The position numbers and the translations under genes were made by a program. A stretch of DNA of 64,000 bases from Defluviitoga tunisiensis (GTDB lineage Bacteria > Thermotogota > Thermotogae > Petrotogales > Petrotogaceae), in assembly GCF_000953715.1 (NCBI RefSeq), contig NZ_LN824141.1, forward strand, positions 1,614,501-1,678,500. The letters are read 5' to 3'. Numbering within the stretch: the stretch's first letter is position 1; every line of letters starts with the position of its first letter. Positions 44,791-53,878 of the stretch are shown here, in pieces. The notes beneath the pieces were generated by a model that saw only the letters and a list, made by a program, of their open reading frames with translations, had not been told where the DNA came from and searched no databases.

Positions 44791-45644
44791 GATTTCTGGG
44801 AATGGATGGAGGAGGAACGCATATTGCAGTTTCTCTAGTTGATGAAAATGAAAACCTCAAAATGAAATTTGAAATTAACACTGGAGTGAATCTTACCTCC
44901 GTTAACCAAAAAAGATTACAAGAGATTTTTAAAGAAATTTATTCAAAAACAGGTAAGGTTAGAGGGATTGTTGTTAGTTTTTCAGGTGCTGGAACTCAAA
45001 GTAGAAAAATAAAGTTACAAAGTATTATAAAAGAAATTTTTTGTAGTAATAATGTCACAGTATATAATGATGGAGAATCAATTCTATTTTCTATATACAC
45101 TGGGTCAAATTCCGCATTAACAATAGCTGGAACTGGTACTATAGTAATGGGAATAACCTCAGAAAAGCAAATAATAAGAAGTGGAGGATGGGGCCATCTT
45201 TTTGATGATATTGGTGGCGGCTTTTGGATCTCCACAAGGATCATTCAAGAAGCTTTCAGATATCGAGATGGTTTAAGAGAATACGATCCAATTTTTGATA
45301 ATCTTAAATTGTTTTATGGTTATAACACAATTGAAGATCTGACAAGTTTACAAGCAATGGAAGATTTCAAAACAATTATTTCCTCTTTTACAAAAGTCGC
45401 TTTAAATGAGCCCACACCTTTGGTTAAAATAATAGTTGAAGAAGGAATACAAGATCTTACTTTTAGGTGTAAAATAGTATTAGACAAACTTGAAATTAAA
45501 GAATTATACATGCATGGTGGATTGTTCAATTCTCCATATTATAATTCCCTTTTTAGACAATATCTGCATTCATATTCTTTATTTCCTTTGGAAATAGATG
45601 TTAGCCACCAAATGGCCTTACTGGCTAAAAAATTATATTATTAA
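44787..45644 (+). CDS. BadF/BadG-type sugar kinase, probable GlcNAc/MurNAc kinase
   Basis: 285 residues. The phosphate-1 loop FLGMDGGGTHIAVSLVD, a phosphate-2 region TIAGTGTIVMG and GGWGHLFDDIGGGFWIS are typical of N-acetylglucosamine kinase / MurK-type ASKHA enzymes. It starts at TTG 44787, overlapping the regulator stop (TTGA). NamZ and NagZ release free MurNAc and GlcNAc. Clostridial MurK phosphorylates both sugars, and the same role fits here between etherase and deaminase. Confidence 0.88.
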   Translation: MRFLGMDGGGTHIAVSLVDENENLKMKFEINTGVNLTSVNQKRLQEIFKEIYSKTGKVRGIVVSFSGAGTQSRKIKLQSIIKEIFCSNNVTVYNDGESILFSIYTGSNSALTIAGTGTIVMGITSEKQIIRSGGWGHLFDDIGGGFWISTRIIQEAFRYRDGLREYDPIFDNLKLFYGYNTIEDLTSLQAMEDFKTIISSFTKVALNEPTPLVKIIVEEGIQDLTFRCKIVLDKLEIKELYMHGGLFNSPYYNSLFRQYLHSYSLFPLEIDVSHQMALLAKKLYY

Positions 45645-45656
45645 AGGAGTGATTAC

Positions 45657-46580
45657 GTGTCATATACATTAGATGAAATTATAAGAATACCGGGGATGTT
45701 AGAAAATTTAAAGAACGTAAAGTTTAATTTTTTAAAAGATACAAATTATTTATTTGTAGGTTGCGGTTCGTCTTATAATTTGGGTTTTATAACAAAAACA
45801 TTATTAAATTTGAATGGTTATAAAGCAGATGTTGTAACAAGTGGACATGTGATGTTATTTAACAAAGTCCCAAAAAGTGATATAGCAATTTTAATCACAA
45901 GGACAGGAGAAACTACAGAAACAGTAAAAGCTGCTCAAATTATAAAAAACGCAGGAATTAAAACTATTGGAATCACTTGTACAAAAAATTCTACAATTAG
46001 CAAGATATGTGATGATAGTATCATATTAGACTTTGCTGAAGAAAAAAGTGTTGTCATGACAGGATCTTTCGTACTTATTCTAGCAATGTTTGTAAATGGT
46101 ATTAAATATCATGATTTTTCTGAAGAAAGTCAAAAGGTGCTAGATTTATCAGATAAAATTATTAACACGATAAATTTAGGTAAATATGAACATTTTGTTT
46201 TCCTTGGTTATGATGAAAATTTAGGTGTCTCAAAAGAGGGAGCTTTAAAATTACAAGAAATGGCTTTACAATATGTTGAATACCATGAACCTCTTGAATA
46301 TAGACATGGACCAATATCAAGACTAACAGAAAAAACACTCGTTGTTATTAACTCAAAAGATACAGCTGAGGAAAAGAAATTAATAAAAGATATCAAAAAA
46401 TTAGGTGCCACCACATTAGAAATTTCTTTCGAAGGAGATATCAGTGTTCCAAATCTAAATGGTTTTGAAGTTCCTCTCAGATTAATACCCATTCAATATT
46501 TAGGTTATAAAAAAGCTATACAGATGGGATATAACCCAGATACACCAAAAAATTTATCCAAATCTGTAAAGCTAGAATAG
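45657..46580 (+). CDS. SIS-domain glucosamine-6-phosphate deaminase (NagB-II/AgaS type)
   Basis: 307 residues with two SIS domains: LFVGCGSSYNLG and ITRTGETTETV in the first, FLGYDENLGVSKEGALKLQE and LEYRHGP in the second. This resembles the isomerase half of GlmS without the glutaminase. In amino-sugar operons such proteins deaminate GlcN-6P to fructose-6P. No classical NagB is encoded in the operon, supporting this role. The start is GTG with AAAGGAGTG upstream. Confidence 0.88.
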   Translation: MSYTLDEIIRIPGMLENLKNVKFNFLKDTNYLFVGCGSSYNLGFITKTLLNLNGYKADVVTSGHVMLFNKVPKSDIAILITRTGETTETVKAAQIIKNAGIKTIGITCTKNSTISKICDDSIILDFAEEKSVVMTGSFVLILAMFVNGIKYHDFSEESQKVLDLSDKIINTINLGKYEHFVFLGYDENLGVSKEGALKLQEMALQYVEYHEPLEYRHGPISRLTEKTLVVINSKDTAEEKKLIKDIKKLGATTLEISFEGDISVPNLNGFEVPLRLIPIQYLGYKKAIQMGYNPDTPKNLSKSVKLE

Positions 46581-46592
46581 GAGGTTCAAATA

Positions 46593-47678
46593 ATGAAATT
46601 GGAACGAGTTTTAATAGTCGACCCTATAAAAGGCGAATTCACAGGAGATATAGAAATTAACAATAAAATAATTTCTAAAGTTACCCTAAAAGGCTATAAT
46701 GACTATAAATATATTGTAATGCCTGGATTTGTCGATGTTCATACTCATGGACAAAAAGGTATTAATGTTATGAATGCCTCAAACAAAGATTTTAAAATAT
46801 GGGCTGAAAACAATTTTGCTTATGGTGTTACCTCTTTTTTCCCATCGACAGTTTCTGCTTCGAAAGAACAAATTTTAAATGTCTTAATGAATTCAAAAGA
46901 TGTAGGACTATCTATAGAAGGAATTCATCTGGAAGGTCCATTTATAAATCTTGAAAAAAAAGGTGCACAAAACCCTGAATATATTAGAAATCCAACTATT
47001 CAAGAGATTGAAGAAATAATCAATGAACAAGTTAAATTAATAACTATGGCTCCCGAAATTGATAACTTTTATGATGTAATTGATTATTTAAAAGAAAAAA
47101 GAGTAGTAATATCATTAGGTCATTCTAGTGGAGGATTTGAACATTTTAAACGTGCTTTTCAATCAGGAGTTAACAGAATTACTCACTTTTCTAACGCATT
47201 AACTCCTCTACATCATAGAAATATAGGAGGAACAGGGTCGGCTCTTTATCTCGATTTCTATCTAGAAATGATTTGTGACGGTATACATCTGAGCCCTGAA
47301 TTTGTAGATTTGACTTATAAAATCAAAGGTCCTGACAAAATAATCTTAATTACTGATTCTTTTGAAGGAGCTGCTCTAGAAGATGGATATTATACATTAG
47401 GAGGACTAGAAGTTACTGTAAGAGATAGAAAAGCTTTCTTAGCAGATGGAACAATAGCCAGTAGCACTCTTGTTTTTAATGAAGGAGTCAAAAATTTCAA
47501 AAGCTTTACAAATTGCTCTCTTCAAGAACTAGCCAAAGTGTCTTCATATAATGCACTTAGGAATCTTTATATATTTAATAAAGGAAGAATTGAAACAGGA
47601 TATATAGCTAATCTTGTAGTTTTAAATAATAATTTAGATTTGGTTCAAACAATATTCGAGGGCAAAAGAGTATATTAA
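46593..47678 (+). CDS. nagA: N-acetylglucosamine-6-phosphate deacetylase
   Basis: 361 residues, amidohydrolase fold. DVHTHG near 48-53, the metal glutamate in HLEGPF, metal histidines in LGHSSGG and THFSNALTPLHHRN, and the catalytic aspartate in LITDSFEG are all present. It converts GlcNAc-6P to GlcN-6P and acetate, feeding the SIS deaminase just upstream. The start is ATG with AGGAGG. Last gene of the salvage operon; no strong terminator follows before mnmG. Confidence 0.96.
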   Translation: MKLERVLIVDPIKGEFTGDIEINNKIISKVTLKGYNDYKYIVMPGFVDVHTHGQKGINVMNASNKDFKIWAENNFAYGVTSFFPSTVSASKEQILNVLMNSKDVGLSIEGIHLEGPFINLEKKGAQNPEYIRNPTIQEIEEIINEQVKLITMAPEIDNFYDVIDYLKEKRVVISLGHSSGGFEHFKRAFQSGVNRITHFSNALTPLHHRNIGGTGSALYLDFYLEMICDGIHLSPEFVDLTYKIKGPDKIILITDSFEGAALEDGYYTLGGLEVTVRDRKAFLADGTIASSTLVFNEGVKNFKSFTNCSLQELAKVSSYNALRNLYIFNKGRIETGYIANLVVLNNNLDLVQTIFEGKRVY

Positions 47679-47722
47679 AATTATTACAACTTATTAATTT
47701 GATTTCAATGATCAAAGATATA

Positions 47723-47731
47723 TGTTATAAT
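47723..47731 (+). promoter_or_regulatory. Extended -10 promoter of mnmG
   Basis: TGTTATAAT is a perfect extended -10 element; a weak TTTCAA lies 17 bp upstream of the TATAAT. It is placed about 20 bp before the leader hairpin. Confidence 0.65.
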
Positions 47732-47750
47732 TGTTAATGATGAAAATAGG

Positions 47751-47771
47751 GGGAGGCTGACCGAGCCTCCC
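47751..47771 (+). promoter_or_regulatory. Leader hairpin of mnmG
   Basis: Perfect 8-bp stem GGGAGGCT/AGCCTCCC with a 5-nt loop, followed by ACTTGTTTTG. It lies in the short 5' leader about 30 bp before the start codon and could act as attenuator or as a stabilising structure. Confidence 0.65.
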
Positions 47772-47800
47772 ACTTGTTTTGTTAATTGGAGGTGTCTCTG

Positions 47801-49678
47801 TTGATAAAAACTGATAATTACTTTGATGTAATTGTTGTAGGAGCTGGTCATGCTGGTATTGAGGCTTCTTTAGCTTCTTCTAAAATGGGGATGAATACAT
47901 TAATTCTAAACATAAACTTAGATACCGTTGGTTGGACACCATGTAATCCCGCTATTGGTGGACCAGCTAAAGGTATAGTCACTCGTGAAATTGATGCTTT
48001 AGGTGGTGAACAAGCAAAAGTAGCTGATGATACGGTAATTAATATTCGCATGTTAAATACAAGTAAAGGCATAGCAGTAAGAGCCTTAAGGGCACAGGTT
48101 GACAAGTATGAATATTCAAGAAATATGAAAGAGATTTTAGAAAATACCAAAAATTTAGTCTTAAGGCATGGAATCGTAAAAAGAATATTAGTAGATGATA
48201 AGAAAATCGTTGGTGTAGAAACTGAGTTAGGCATGAAATACTTTGCTAAAACTGTAGTTCTTACTACAGGTACCTTTTTAAGAGGTAAGATTTTCATTGG
48301 CAGAGAATCGTTTGAGGCAGGAAGGATAGGTGAATTACCAGCTAACTCTTTAACTTTATCCTTAATTGAAAATGGTTTGAAAGTTGGAAGATTTAAAACT
48401 GATACTCCTCCTAGAGTCAGAAGTGATTCAATTGACTTTACGAAATTTGAAGTTCAAAATACTGCCGATGAACCTCTGGCTTTTTCGTACTGGAAAGAAC
48501 CTAAATTACTTTCAAAAGAATATCCTTGTTATCTTGGTAGAACCAATACTAAAACTCATGAAATTATTATGAAATACATTGATTACTCTCCATGGTACGG
48601 AAAAATAAAATTACTATCTGGTAAAGGTCCACGATATTGTCCTTCCATTGAAGATAAGGTAATGAAATTTCACAAGGATTCTCATCAATTTTTCTTAGAA
48701 CCTGAATCACGGTATTCAAAAGAGATTTATTTAAATGGTTTGAGTACAAGTTTACCTTTTGAGGCTCAATTAGAAATGTTAAGAACTATTCCTGGTCTTG
48801 AAAATGCAATAATTGTTAGACCTGCTTATGCTATAGAATATGACTTCGTTTTTCCTAATCAATTGAAACAAAATCTAGAAACAAAAGAAATCGAAGGATT
48901 GTTTCTAGCTGGACAAATAAATGGAACTAGTGGTTATGAAGAAGCAGCAGGTCAAGGACTCATGGCAGGGATAAATGCTGCGTTAAAAGTTAGAAATGAA
49001 GAGCCTTTTGTCTTAGATCGATCCGAGGCTTATTTAGGAGTATTAATTGATGATTTGATAACAAAAGGTGTTGATGAACCTTATAGACTTCTTACATCAC
49101 GCGCAGAATATAGATTATTATTAAGACACGATAATGCTCATCTAAGATTATACAAATATGGTTATAAATTTGGTTTGCTTAATCGAGAACAATATGAAAA
49201 GGTATCAAAACTTGAAATGCACATAGAAAATCATATTTCAAGATTAAATAAGGTTAATGTTAATCCAGGAGAAGTTAATAATATTTTACTTCAAAAAGGA
49301 TCTTCAAAAATAAGTAATAGTGTTAAGTTTGGGGATTTATTAAGAAGAACGGAGATCACTTATAACGATATTAAACATTTAGACCCTGAAGAAATAGTTG
49401 AAAAAGAAGAGATAGAACAAGTCGATATATTTTTTAAGTACGAAGGCTATTTTAAAAGAATGAACGAAGAAATTGCTAGGATGAAACAACTAGAAAAAGA
49501 GATAATTCCTAAAGACATCAACTATGATGAAATACCAAATTTGGCATTTGAAGCTAAGGAAAAACTAAAACAAATAAAGCCAGAAACGCTTGGACAAATG
49601 TCCAGAATCCCTGGAATCAATCCTGCAGATTTAATTAACCTAAACATCTATTTAAAACAGAAACACAAGTCAAATTAA
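47801..49678 (+). CDS. mnmG: tRNA uridine-5-carboxymethylaminomethyl modification enzyme MnmG (GidA)
   Basis: 625 residues, the normal length. FAD site [14 protein letters not shown] near residues 10-23, then [15 protein letters not shown] and [22 protein letters not shown]-terminal helical domain with [16 protein letters not shown]. With MnmE it installs cmnm5 at wobble uridine 34. TTG 47801 is chosen because GGAGGTG lies about 7 nt upstream; an in-frame TTG at 47786 overlaps it. It has its own promoter and terminator. Confidence 0.97.
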   Translation: MIKTDNYFDVIVVGAGHAGIEASLASSKMGMNTLILNINLDTVGWTPCNPAIGGPAKGIVTREIDALGGEQAKVADDTVINIRMLNTSKGIAVRALRAQVDKYEYSRNMKEILENTKNLVLRHGIVKRILVDDKKIVGVETELGMKYFAKTVVLTTGTFLRGKIFIGRESFEAGRIGELPANSLTLSLIENGLKVGRFKTDTPPRVRSDSIDFTKFEVQNTADEPLAFSYWKEPKLLSKEYPCYLGRTNTKTHEIIMKYIDYSPWYGKIKLLSGKGPRYCPSIEDKVMKFHKDSHQFFLEPESRYSKEIYLNGLSTSLPFEAQLEMLRTIPGLENAIIVRPAYAIEYDFVFPNQLKQNLETKEIEGLFLAGQINGTSGYEEAAGQGLMAGINAALKVRNEEPFVLDRSEAYLGVLIDDLITKGVDEPYRLLTSRAEYRLLLRHDNAHLRLYKYGYKFGLLNREQYEKVSKLEMHIENHISRLNKVNVNPGEVNNILLQKGSSKISNSVKFGDLLRRTEITYNDIKHLDPEEIVEKEEIEQVDIFFKYEGYFKRMNEEIARMKQLEKEIIPKDINYDEIPNLAFEAKEKLKQIKPETLGQMSRIPGINPADLINLNIYLKQKHKSN

Positions 49679-49711
49679 AATAACTGCCTGTTTTATGCAG
49701 GCAGTTATTTT
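49677..49711. terminator. Bidirectional terminator after mnmG
   Basis: A 14-bp stem AAAATAACTGCCTG with its complement, a 7-nt loop and T-runs on both sides. It is shared by mnmG and the convergent secreted-protein gene. Confidence 0.92.
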
Positions 49712-49727
49712 TATAAATCAAAAATTA

Positions 49728-50882
49728 CTATTTTATAGAATATTTTAAAACAAAAGCATCTCTCATATCATCGGCACCTAAATCAGGTGATTCGGAAAAT
49801 CCACCAAGATATAGATTCCCGTTTTTATCTATATCTATTGAGAAAGCAACATCATCTCCGTACCCACCGATAATTCTTTCGCTAAGTAAATTCCCATTTA
49901 CATCATACTCTAAAATAATAATATCTTTATCTTGATAATCTTTATTTGGATTTGTAACATAGCCTGTTACAAAAATATTTCCATTTGGAGCTACAGCTAA
50001 TGAATATCCGTGGTCACCTTCCACATCTCCATAGGATCTTTCCCATACAATATTGCCATTGTAGTCGACTTTTACAACATATATATCTGACCATTTTGTT
50101 TTCCAAGAACCTTCATACCCAACAGCAACATATCCACCTGGAACTTCTTTAACGTCAAAGCCTCTCGCATATTCTCTTGGAGAAAATACTTTAGTCCAAA
50201 TCTCTTCTCCGTTTTTATCAACTTTAGTTAAATAAAATTTCGTTAAATTATCGAAAATTTGAACTACTGTACCAGCAATAATGAAATTACCATCAGTTGT
50301 TTGTTCAATACTTAACGGCTTAGTATCAGAACCCGGAACAAAGTAAGGTAACCATTTTTGATAAACGACATTTCCTGATTTATCCAGTTTTGCAATAATA
50401 CCTCTCATATTCAATGTGTCTGGATCTGAACCATAACCAATAACTATGAATCCATCATTTACTTCAATGTAATCTGAACCTTTATCTTGTCCTAGTTTGG
50501 TTAAATTCTTACTAAATTTGTTTTTTCCAATTTTATTAAAGTATATATCAAAATCGCTACCATAAGAACCTGATGTACCAATAATTACTAAATCACCATC
50601 TGAAGCCACACCACCACTGTTCACCCAATCATTATAAATTCCACCTAGTGAATTTTCATAAACCAAATTTCCTTGTAGATCAAACTTTAAAATGAGCATA
50701 TCTTCATTAATGCCCTTTTCATCGGTGTATCCAAAAGCATATACACCATCTTCAACAGCAGAAACTTTGAATATTTCTTGAGCGCCTGGAAGCGAATAAA
50801 CCCTTCCCCAATCTAATGTGACAGAAGCCATGGAAATGATAGAAACAGCTAAGAGCAACACTAACAATATTTTGGTCTTCAC
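49728..50882 (-). CDS. Secreted repeat protein, probable beta-propeller
   Basis: 384 residues with a signal peptide (MKTKILLVLLLAVSIISMAS). At least five repeats of about 50-55 residues carry the pattern K-D-x-x-G-N-x-V-x-x-(W/Y), e.g. KFDLQGNLVYENSLGG, KVDKNGEEIWTKVFS, KVDYNGNIVWERSYG and EYDVNGNLLSERIIGG. These are typical of beta-propeller blades. No lipobox or cell-wall anchor is visible. The start is one of two adjacent GTG codons after AGGAGGG. Function unknown; extracellular binding or scaffolding is possible. Confidence 0.85.
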   Translation of the reverse strand: MKTKILLVLLLAVSIISMASVTLDWGRVYSLPGAQEIFKVSAVEDGVYAFGYTDEKGINEDMLILKFDLQGNLVYENSLGGIYNDWVNSGGVASDGDLVIIGTSGSYGSDFDIYFNKIGKNKFSKNLTKLGQDKGSDYIEVNDGFIVIGYGSDPDTLNMRGIIAKLDKSGNVVYQKWLPYFVPGSDTKPLSIEQTTDGNFIIAGTVVQIFDNLTKFYLTKVDKNGEEIWTKVFSPREYARGFDVKEVPGGYVAVGYEGSWKTKWSDIYVVKVDYNGNIVWERSYGDVEGDHGYSLAVAPNGNIFVTGYVTNPNKDYQDKDIIILEYDVNGNLLSERIIGGYGDDVAFSIDIDKNGNLYLGGFSESPDLGADDMRDAFVLKYSIK

Positions 50883-51039
50883 CACAATCCCTCCTATCTT
50901 TTATAATTTTTAAAAATATTAATTACTTACAATTATAATTAATATTACACGCTATTTTAAAGTTAATTAAAATTCAAATTCTAAATAATTATAACATAAA
51001 TAAACAAAAAAATACAACATATTATTTAAAAATAATAAC

Positions 51040-52221
51040 TTAGATAATATTAAGATTTTTTCCTATTTTTTCAAATATAGAAAGTGCGAAATCCAAATCT
51101 TCTTTCGAATGAGCGGCACTTATCATTACTCTTATTCTTGCTTTCCCCCGTGGAACAGTAGGAAATACTATAGCTGATGCAAAAATTCCTTCTTCATATA
51201 GTTGAGCGCTAAAATCCCAAGTCTTTTTCTCATCATATATCATAACAGGTGTAATAGGTGTTTCTGTTTTTCCAATATCATAACCAATCTTTCTAATCTT
51301 ATCTTGAAAATAATGTGTATTATTCCATAATTTAATAACTAACTCTTCCGAACGTGATAGTATTCTAGTTGCCTCTAGCGCAGCAGCTGTTTCTGAAGGT
51401 GATAAAGAACTTGAAAATAAGAAAGGCCTAGCCTTCTGTTTTAGATAATCAATTAATACTTTTTTACCAGCAATAAAACCTCCAACCACTCCAAATGCCT
51501 TTGAAAGAGTTCCTATTTCAATATCTATCTCTTCGGTTAAATTAAAATGATCCGCAACTCCTCGCCCGTTCTCACCAAGTACTCCTTCACCATGAGCATC
51601 ATCAACCATAACTAAAGCTTCATATTTTTTTGCTAAATTAACAATTCCTGGAAGCGGTGCAATATCTCCATCCATACTGAATACTCCATCAGTTATTATT
51701 AATTTCCTCCTAAAATTCTCATGAGATGCGCTTATCAACTGTTGTTCTAAAGAGTGTAAATTTTTGTGTTCCCAAATATATCTTTTGGCTTTTGATAGTC
51801 TAATACCATCTATAATACTAGCATGATTTAATTCATCAGAAAAAATAGCATCATTCTCATTAGTAATCATTGGAATAACTGCTTGATTAGCATTAAAACC
51901 TGATTGAACAACTAGAGTAGCTTCTACTTTTTTAAACTCTGCAAGTGTTTGTTCTAATTCTTTATGTATTGCCATTGTTCCAGCAATTGATCTAACTGCT
52001 CCTGGACCAACTCCCCATCGTTGAATTGCTTTGATAGCAGCATCTTTTATTCTTTGGTCATTTGCTAAACCCAAATAATTATTAGAGCACAGATTTAACA
52101 CTTTTTTACCATCTACAACTAGCCAAGGTCCTTGGGGACTTTCAAGAGTCCTAATATTAACAAGTAAACCCGAATCTTTTAATTCTTTCATTTCTTTTTC
52201 TAGTTGAAGATAAAAATCCAT
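51040..52221 (-). CDS. kbl: Glycine C-acetyltransferase (2-amino-3-ketobutyrate CoA ligase)
   Basis: 393 residues, PLP-dependent alpha-oxoamine synthase. [13 protein letters not shown] near the N-terminus, [18 protein letters not shown], and the PLP lysine in [12 protein letters not shown]. It converts 2-amino-3-ketobutyrate and CoA to glycine and acetyl-CoA. ATG 52221 follows AAGGAGTGG. It is downstream of tdh, which supplies its substrate, with repeats C and D between the two genes. Confidence 0.95.
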   Translation of the reverse strand: MDFYLQLEKEMKELKDSGLLVNIRTLESPQGPWLVVDGKKVLNLCSNNYLGLANDQRIKDAAIKAIQRWGVGPGAVRSIAGTMAIHKELEQTLAEFKKVEATLVVQSGFNANQAVIPMITNENDAIFSDELNHASIIDGIRLSKAKRYIWEHKNLHSLEQQLISASHENFRRKLIITDGVFSMDGDIAPLPGIVNLAKKYEALVMVDDAHGEGVLGENGRGVADHFNLTEEIDIEIGTLSKAFGVVGGFIAGKKVLIDYLKQKARPFLFSSSLSPSETAAALEATRILSRSEELVIKLWNNTHYFQDKIRKIGYDIGKTETPITPVMIYDEKKTWDFSAQLYEEGIFASAIVFPTVPRGKARIRVMISAAHSKEDLDFALSIFEKIGKNLNII

Positions 52222-52252
52222 GATAACCACTCCTTTTGAATAAATAAATACT

Positions 52253-52470
52253 TGTTACTCACTTACTTTAGAAATTCTAAAATCTCCATTATATATATAT
52301 CTTTTATATTTATTTATTTTTACAAAAAACCTCCTCAATTTTAATCCACACTGATTCTGAATTTATTTAACTTTTTCAGTACTTGTACAGAAGGAGGAAG
52401 GACTCCACCCTTGATCGATTATAAATTGAAAATTTCATTTTTTGAAAATCTTCATTTCTAAAGTCCATAA
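52253..52470. repeat. Dispersed intergenic repeat, copy C
   Basis: Aligns along its length with copies A and B. The palindrome core is AGTACTTGTACA here; G-rich block, CCCTTGA, TTATAAATT and TTTCTAAAGTCC follow. It shares TTACTCACTT at its left with copy B. Confidence 0.8.
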
Positions 52471-52512
52471 TAAATGCTACATTTAATTACCTAAAATATA
52501 TATTTAATAAAT

Positions 52513-52655
52513 GTTCTAGAAATTTTTTCAAAATAACATCCCGCTATGATCTTTACAAATTATAAATTTCTTTAACTTCAGTATTATAACCAAATATAAA
52601 GTAAGGGTTCTTGCCTGAACCCACTATAAATTAAAACAAAACTTTTCATTTATAA
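52513..52655. repeat. Dispersed intergenic repeat, diverged copy D
   Basis: Starts about 246 bp after copy C. It keeps a TTCTAGAAATTTTT-like start, TTTAACTTCAGTA, a GGGTTCTTGCCTGAACCC block and TATAAATT, but has lost parts of the left half. Confidence 0.55.
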
Positions 52656-52665
52656 AATTATTTAG

Positions 52666-53709
52666 TTAATAATCTGATACGTTTAAAACAATTTTGCCGC
52701 TTTCCCCACTTTCCATCAATTCAAAAGCCTTTTCAAAATCATACAAATGAAAATTGTGAGTTACAATTTTACTTAAATCTAATTTTTTGTACTTCAGCCA
52801 GGAAGATGCTAAATACCAAGTATCAAACATTTTCCTTCCAGTTATTGTATGAATAGTTATGTTTTTGAATACTGCGGCATTCATTTCAAAATTGATTTTA
52901 TCTTCAGAAAAGACTCCTAAAATTGAAGCTATCCCTGTATTTTTTAGAGAAAGAATTCCATCGTTTAAAGCACTTTCGTTTCCAGACATCTCCAAAAAAA
53001 CATCTGCACCTAATCCATTGGTAAGTTCCATCATTTTTTCAACAACAGAGGTCTTTAATGGATTAATTACCAAATCAGCCCCTACATCCTTTGCCATTTT
53101 GGACCTATACTCAGATATTTCGCTTACAACAATAAAGGATGCTCCTGATATCTTGGATACTGCTAATGCCATTAAACCAATTGGTCCAGCTCCAGCGATC
53201 AACACAACACTTCCTCTCAAATCTGCAGCAGTTGTGGTAAATATTGCATTGCCTAAGGGTTCCATAACAGATGCGTACTCCAAGGGAATACTTTCATCTA
53301 TCTTCAACAAAACAACATCTGGAAGAACAATGAATTCGGAAAAAACTCCGTTCGTATCAACACCTAAAATCTTAAGATTTTGACAGACATGCATGTTTCC
53401 ATTTCTACAATGATAACAATAACCACAGGGGATATGACTATCCCCTACAACTAAATCACCGGGTTGAACATTTTTTACCTCTTTTCCTATCTCAACAACT
53501 TTTCCAACAAATTCATGCCCATCTATTTGAGGTAATGATTTTATTCGATTTTTAGCCCAATTATCCCATCTGTAAATGTGAATATCAGTTCCACATATAG
53601 ATACCTTTAAAACTTTTATTTTAACATCATGAGAAGATTTTAATTCTGGTTCATCAACATCGATTAACGAAAAACCTTTTTTAGGTGCATCTTTTACTAT
53701 AGCTTTCAT
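52666..53709 (-). CDS. tdh: L-threonine 3-dehydrogenase
   Basis: 347 residues, zinc alcohol dehydrogenase family. Catalytic zinc site SICGTDIHIYRWDNW and DGHEFVG; structural zinc cysteines in CGYCYHCRNGNMHVC; NAD-binding VLIAGAGPIGLMA. It oxidises threonine to 2-amino-3-ketobutyrate for Kbl. ATG 53709 follows GGAGAG. It precedes kbl in the same direction, giving the two-step threonine-to-glycine pathway. Confidence 0.94.
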   Translation of the reverse strand: MKAIVKDAPKKGFSLIDVDEPELKSSHDVKIKVLKVSICGTDIHIYRWDNWAKNRIKSLPQIDGHEFVGKVVEIGKEVKNVQPGDLVVGDSHIPCGYCYHCRNGNMHVCQNLKILGVDTNGVFSEFIVLPDVVLLKIDESIPLEYASVMEPLGNAIFTTTAADLRGSVVLIAGAGPIGLMALAVSKISGASFIVVSEISEYRSKMAKDVGADLVINPLKTSVVEKMMELTNGLGADVFLEMSGNESALNDGILSLKNTGIASILGVFSEDKINFEMNAAVFKNITIHTITGRKMFDTWYLASSWLKYKKLDLSKIVTHNFHLYDFEKAFELMESGESGKIVLNVSDY

Positions 53710-53878
53710 TTTCTTCACTCTCCTAATCTTTCTAAATTATTATATCTATTTCAAGTTTAACGCATTATGAAATTTTTTTCAAATATTAGGAGAGCTATTG
53801 ATACCTAAAAACTAGCAATAAGAAGTAAATAAAGCAAAATAAATAGTAATAAATGAAAAAATGATCGTATACTTTTTA

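Larger units (their letters stand above)
52222..52665. other. Intergenic region between tdh and kbl
   Basis: 444 bp filled mainly by repeat copies C and D in tandem; no gene or clear promoter for kbl seen. Confidence 0.6.
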
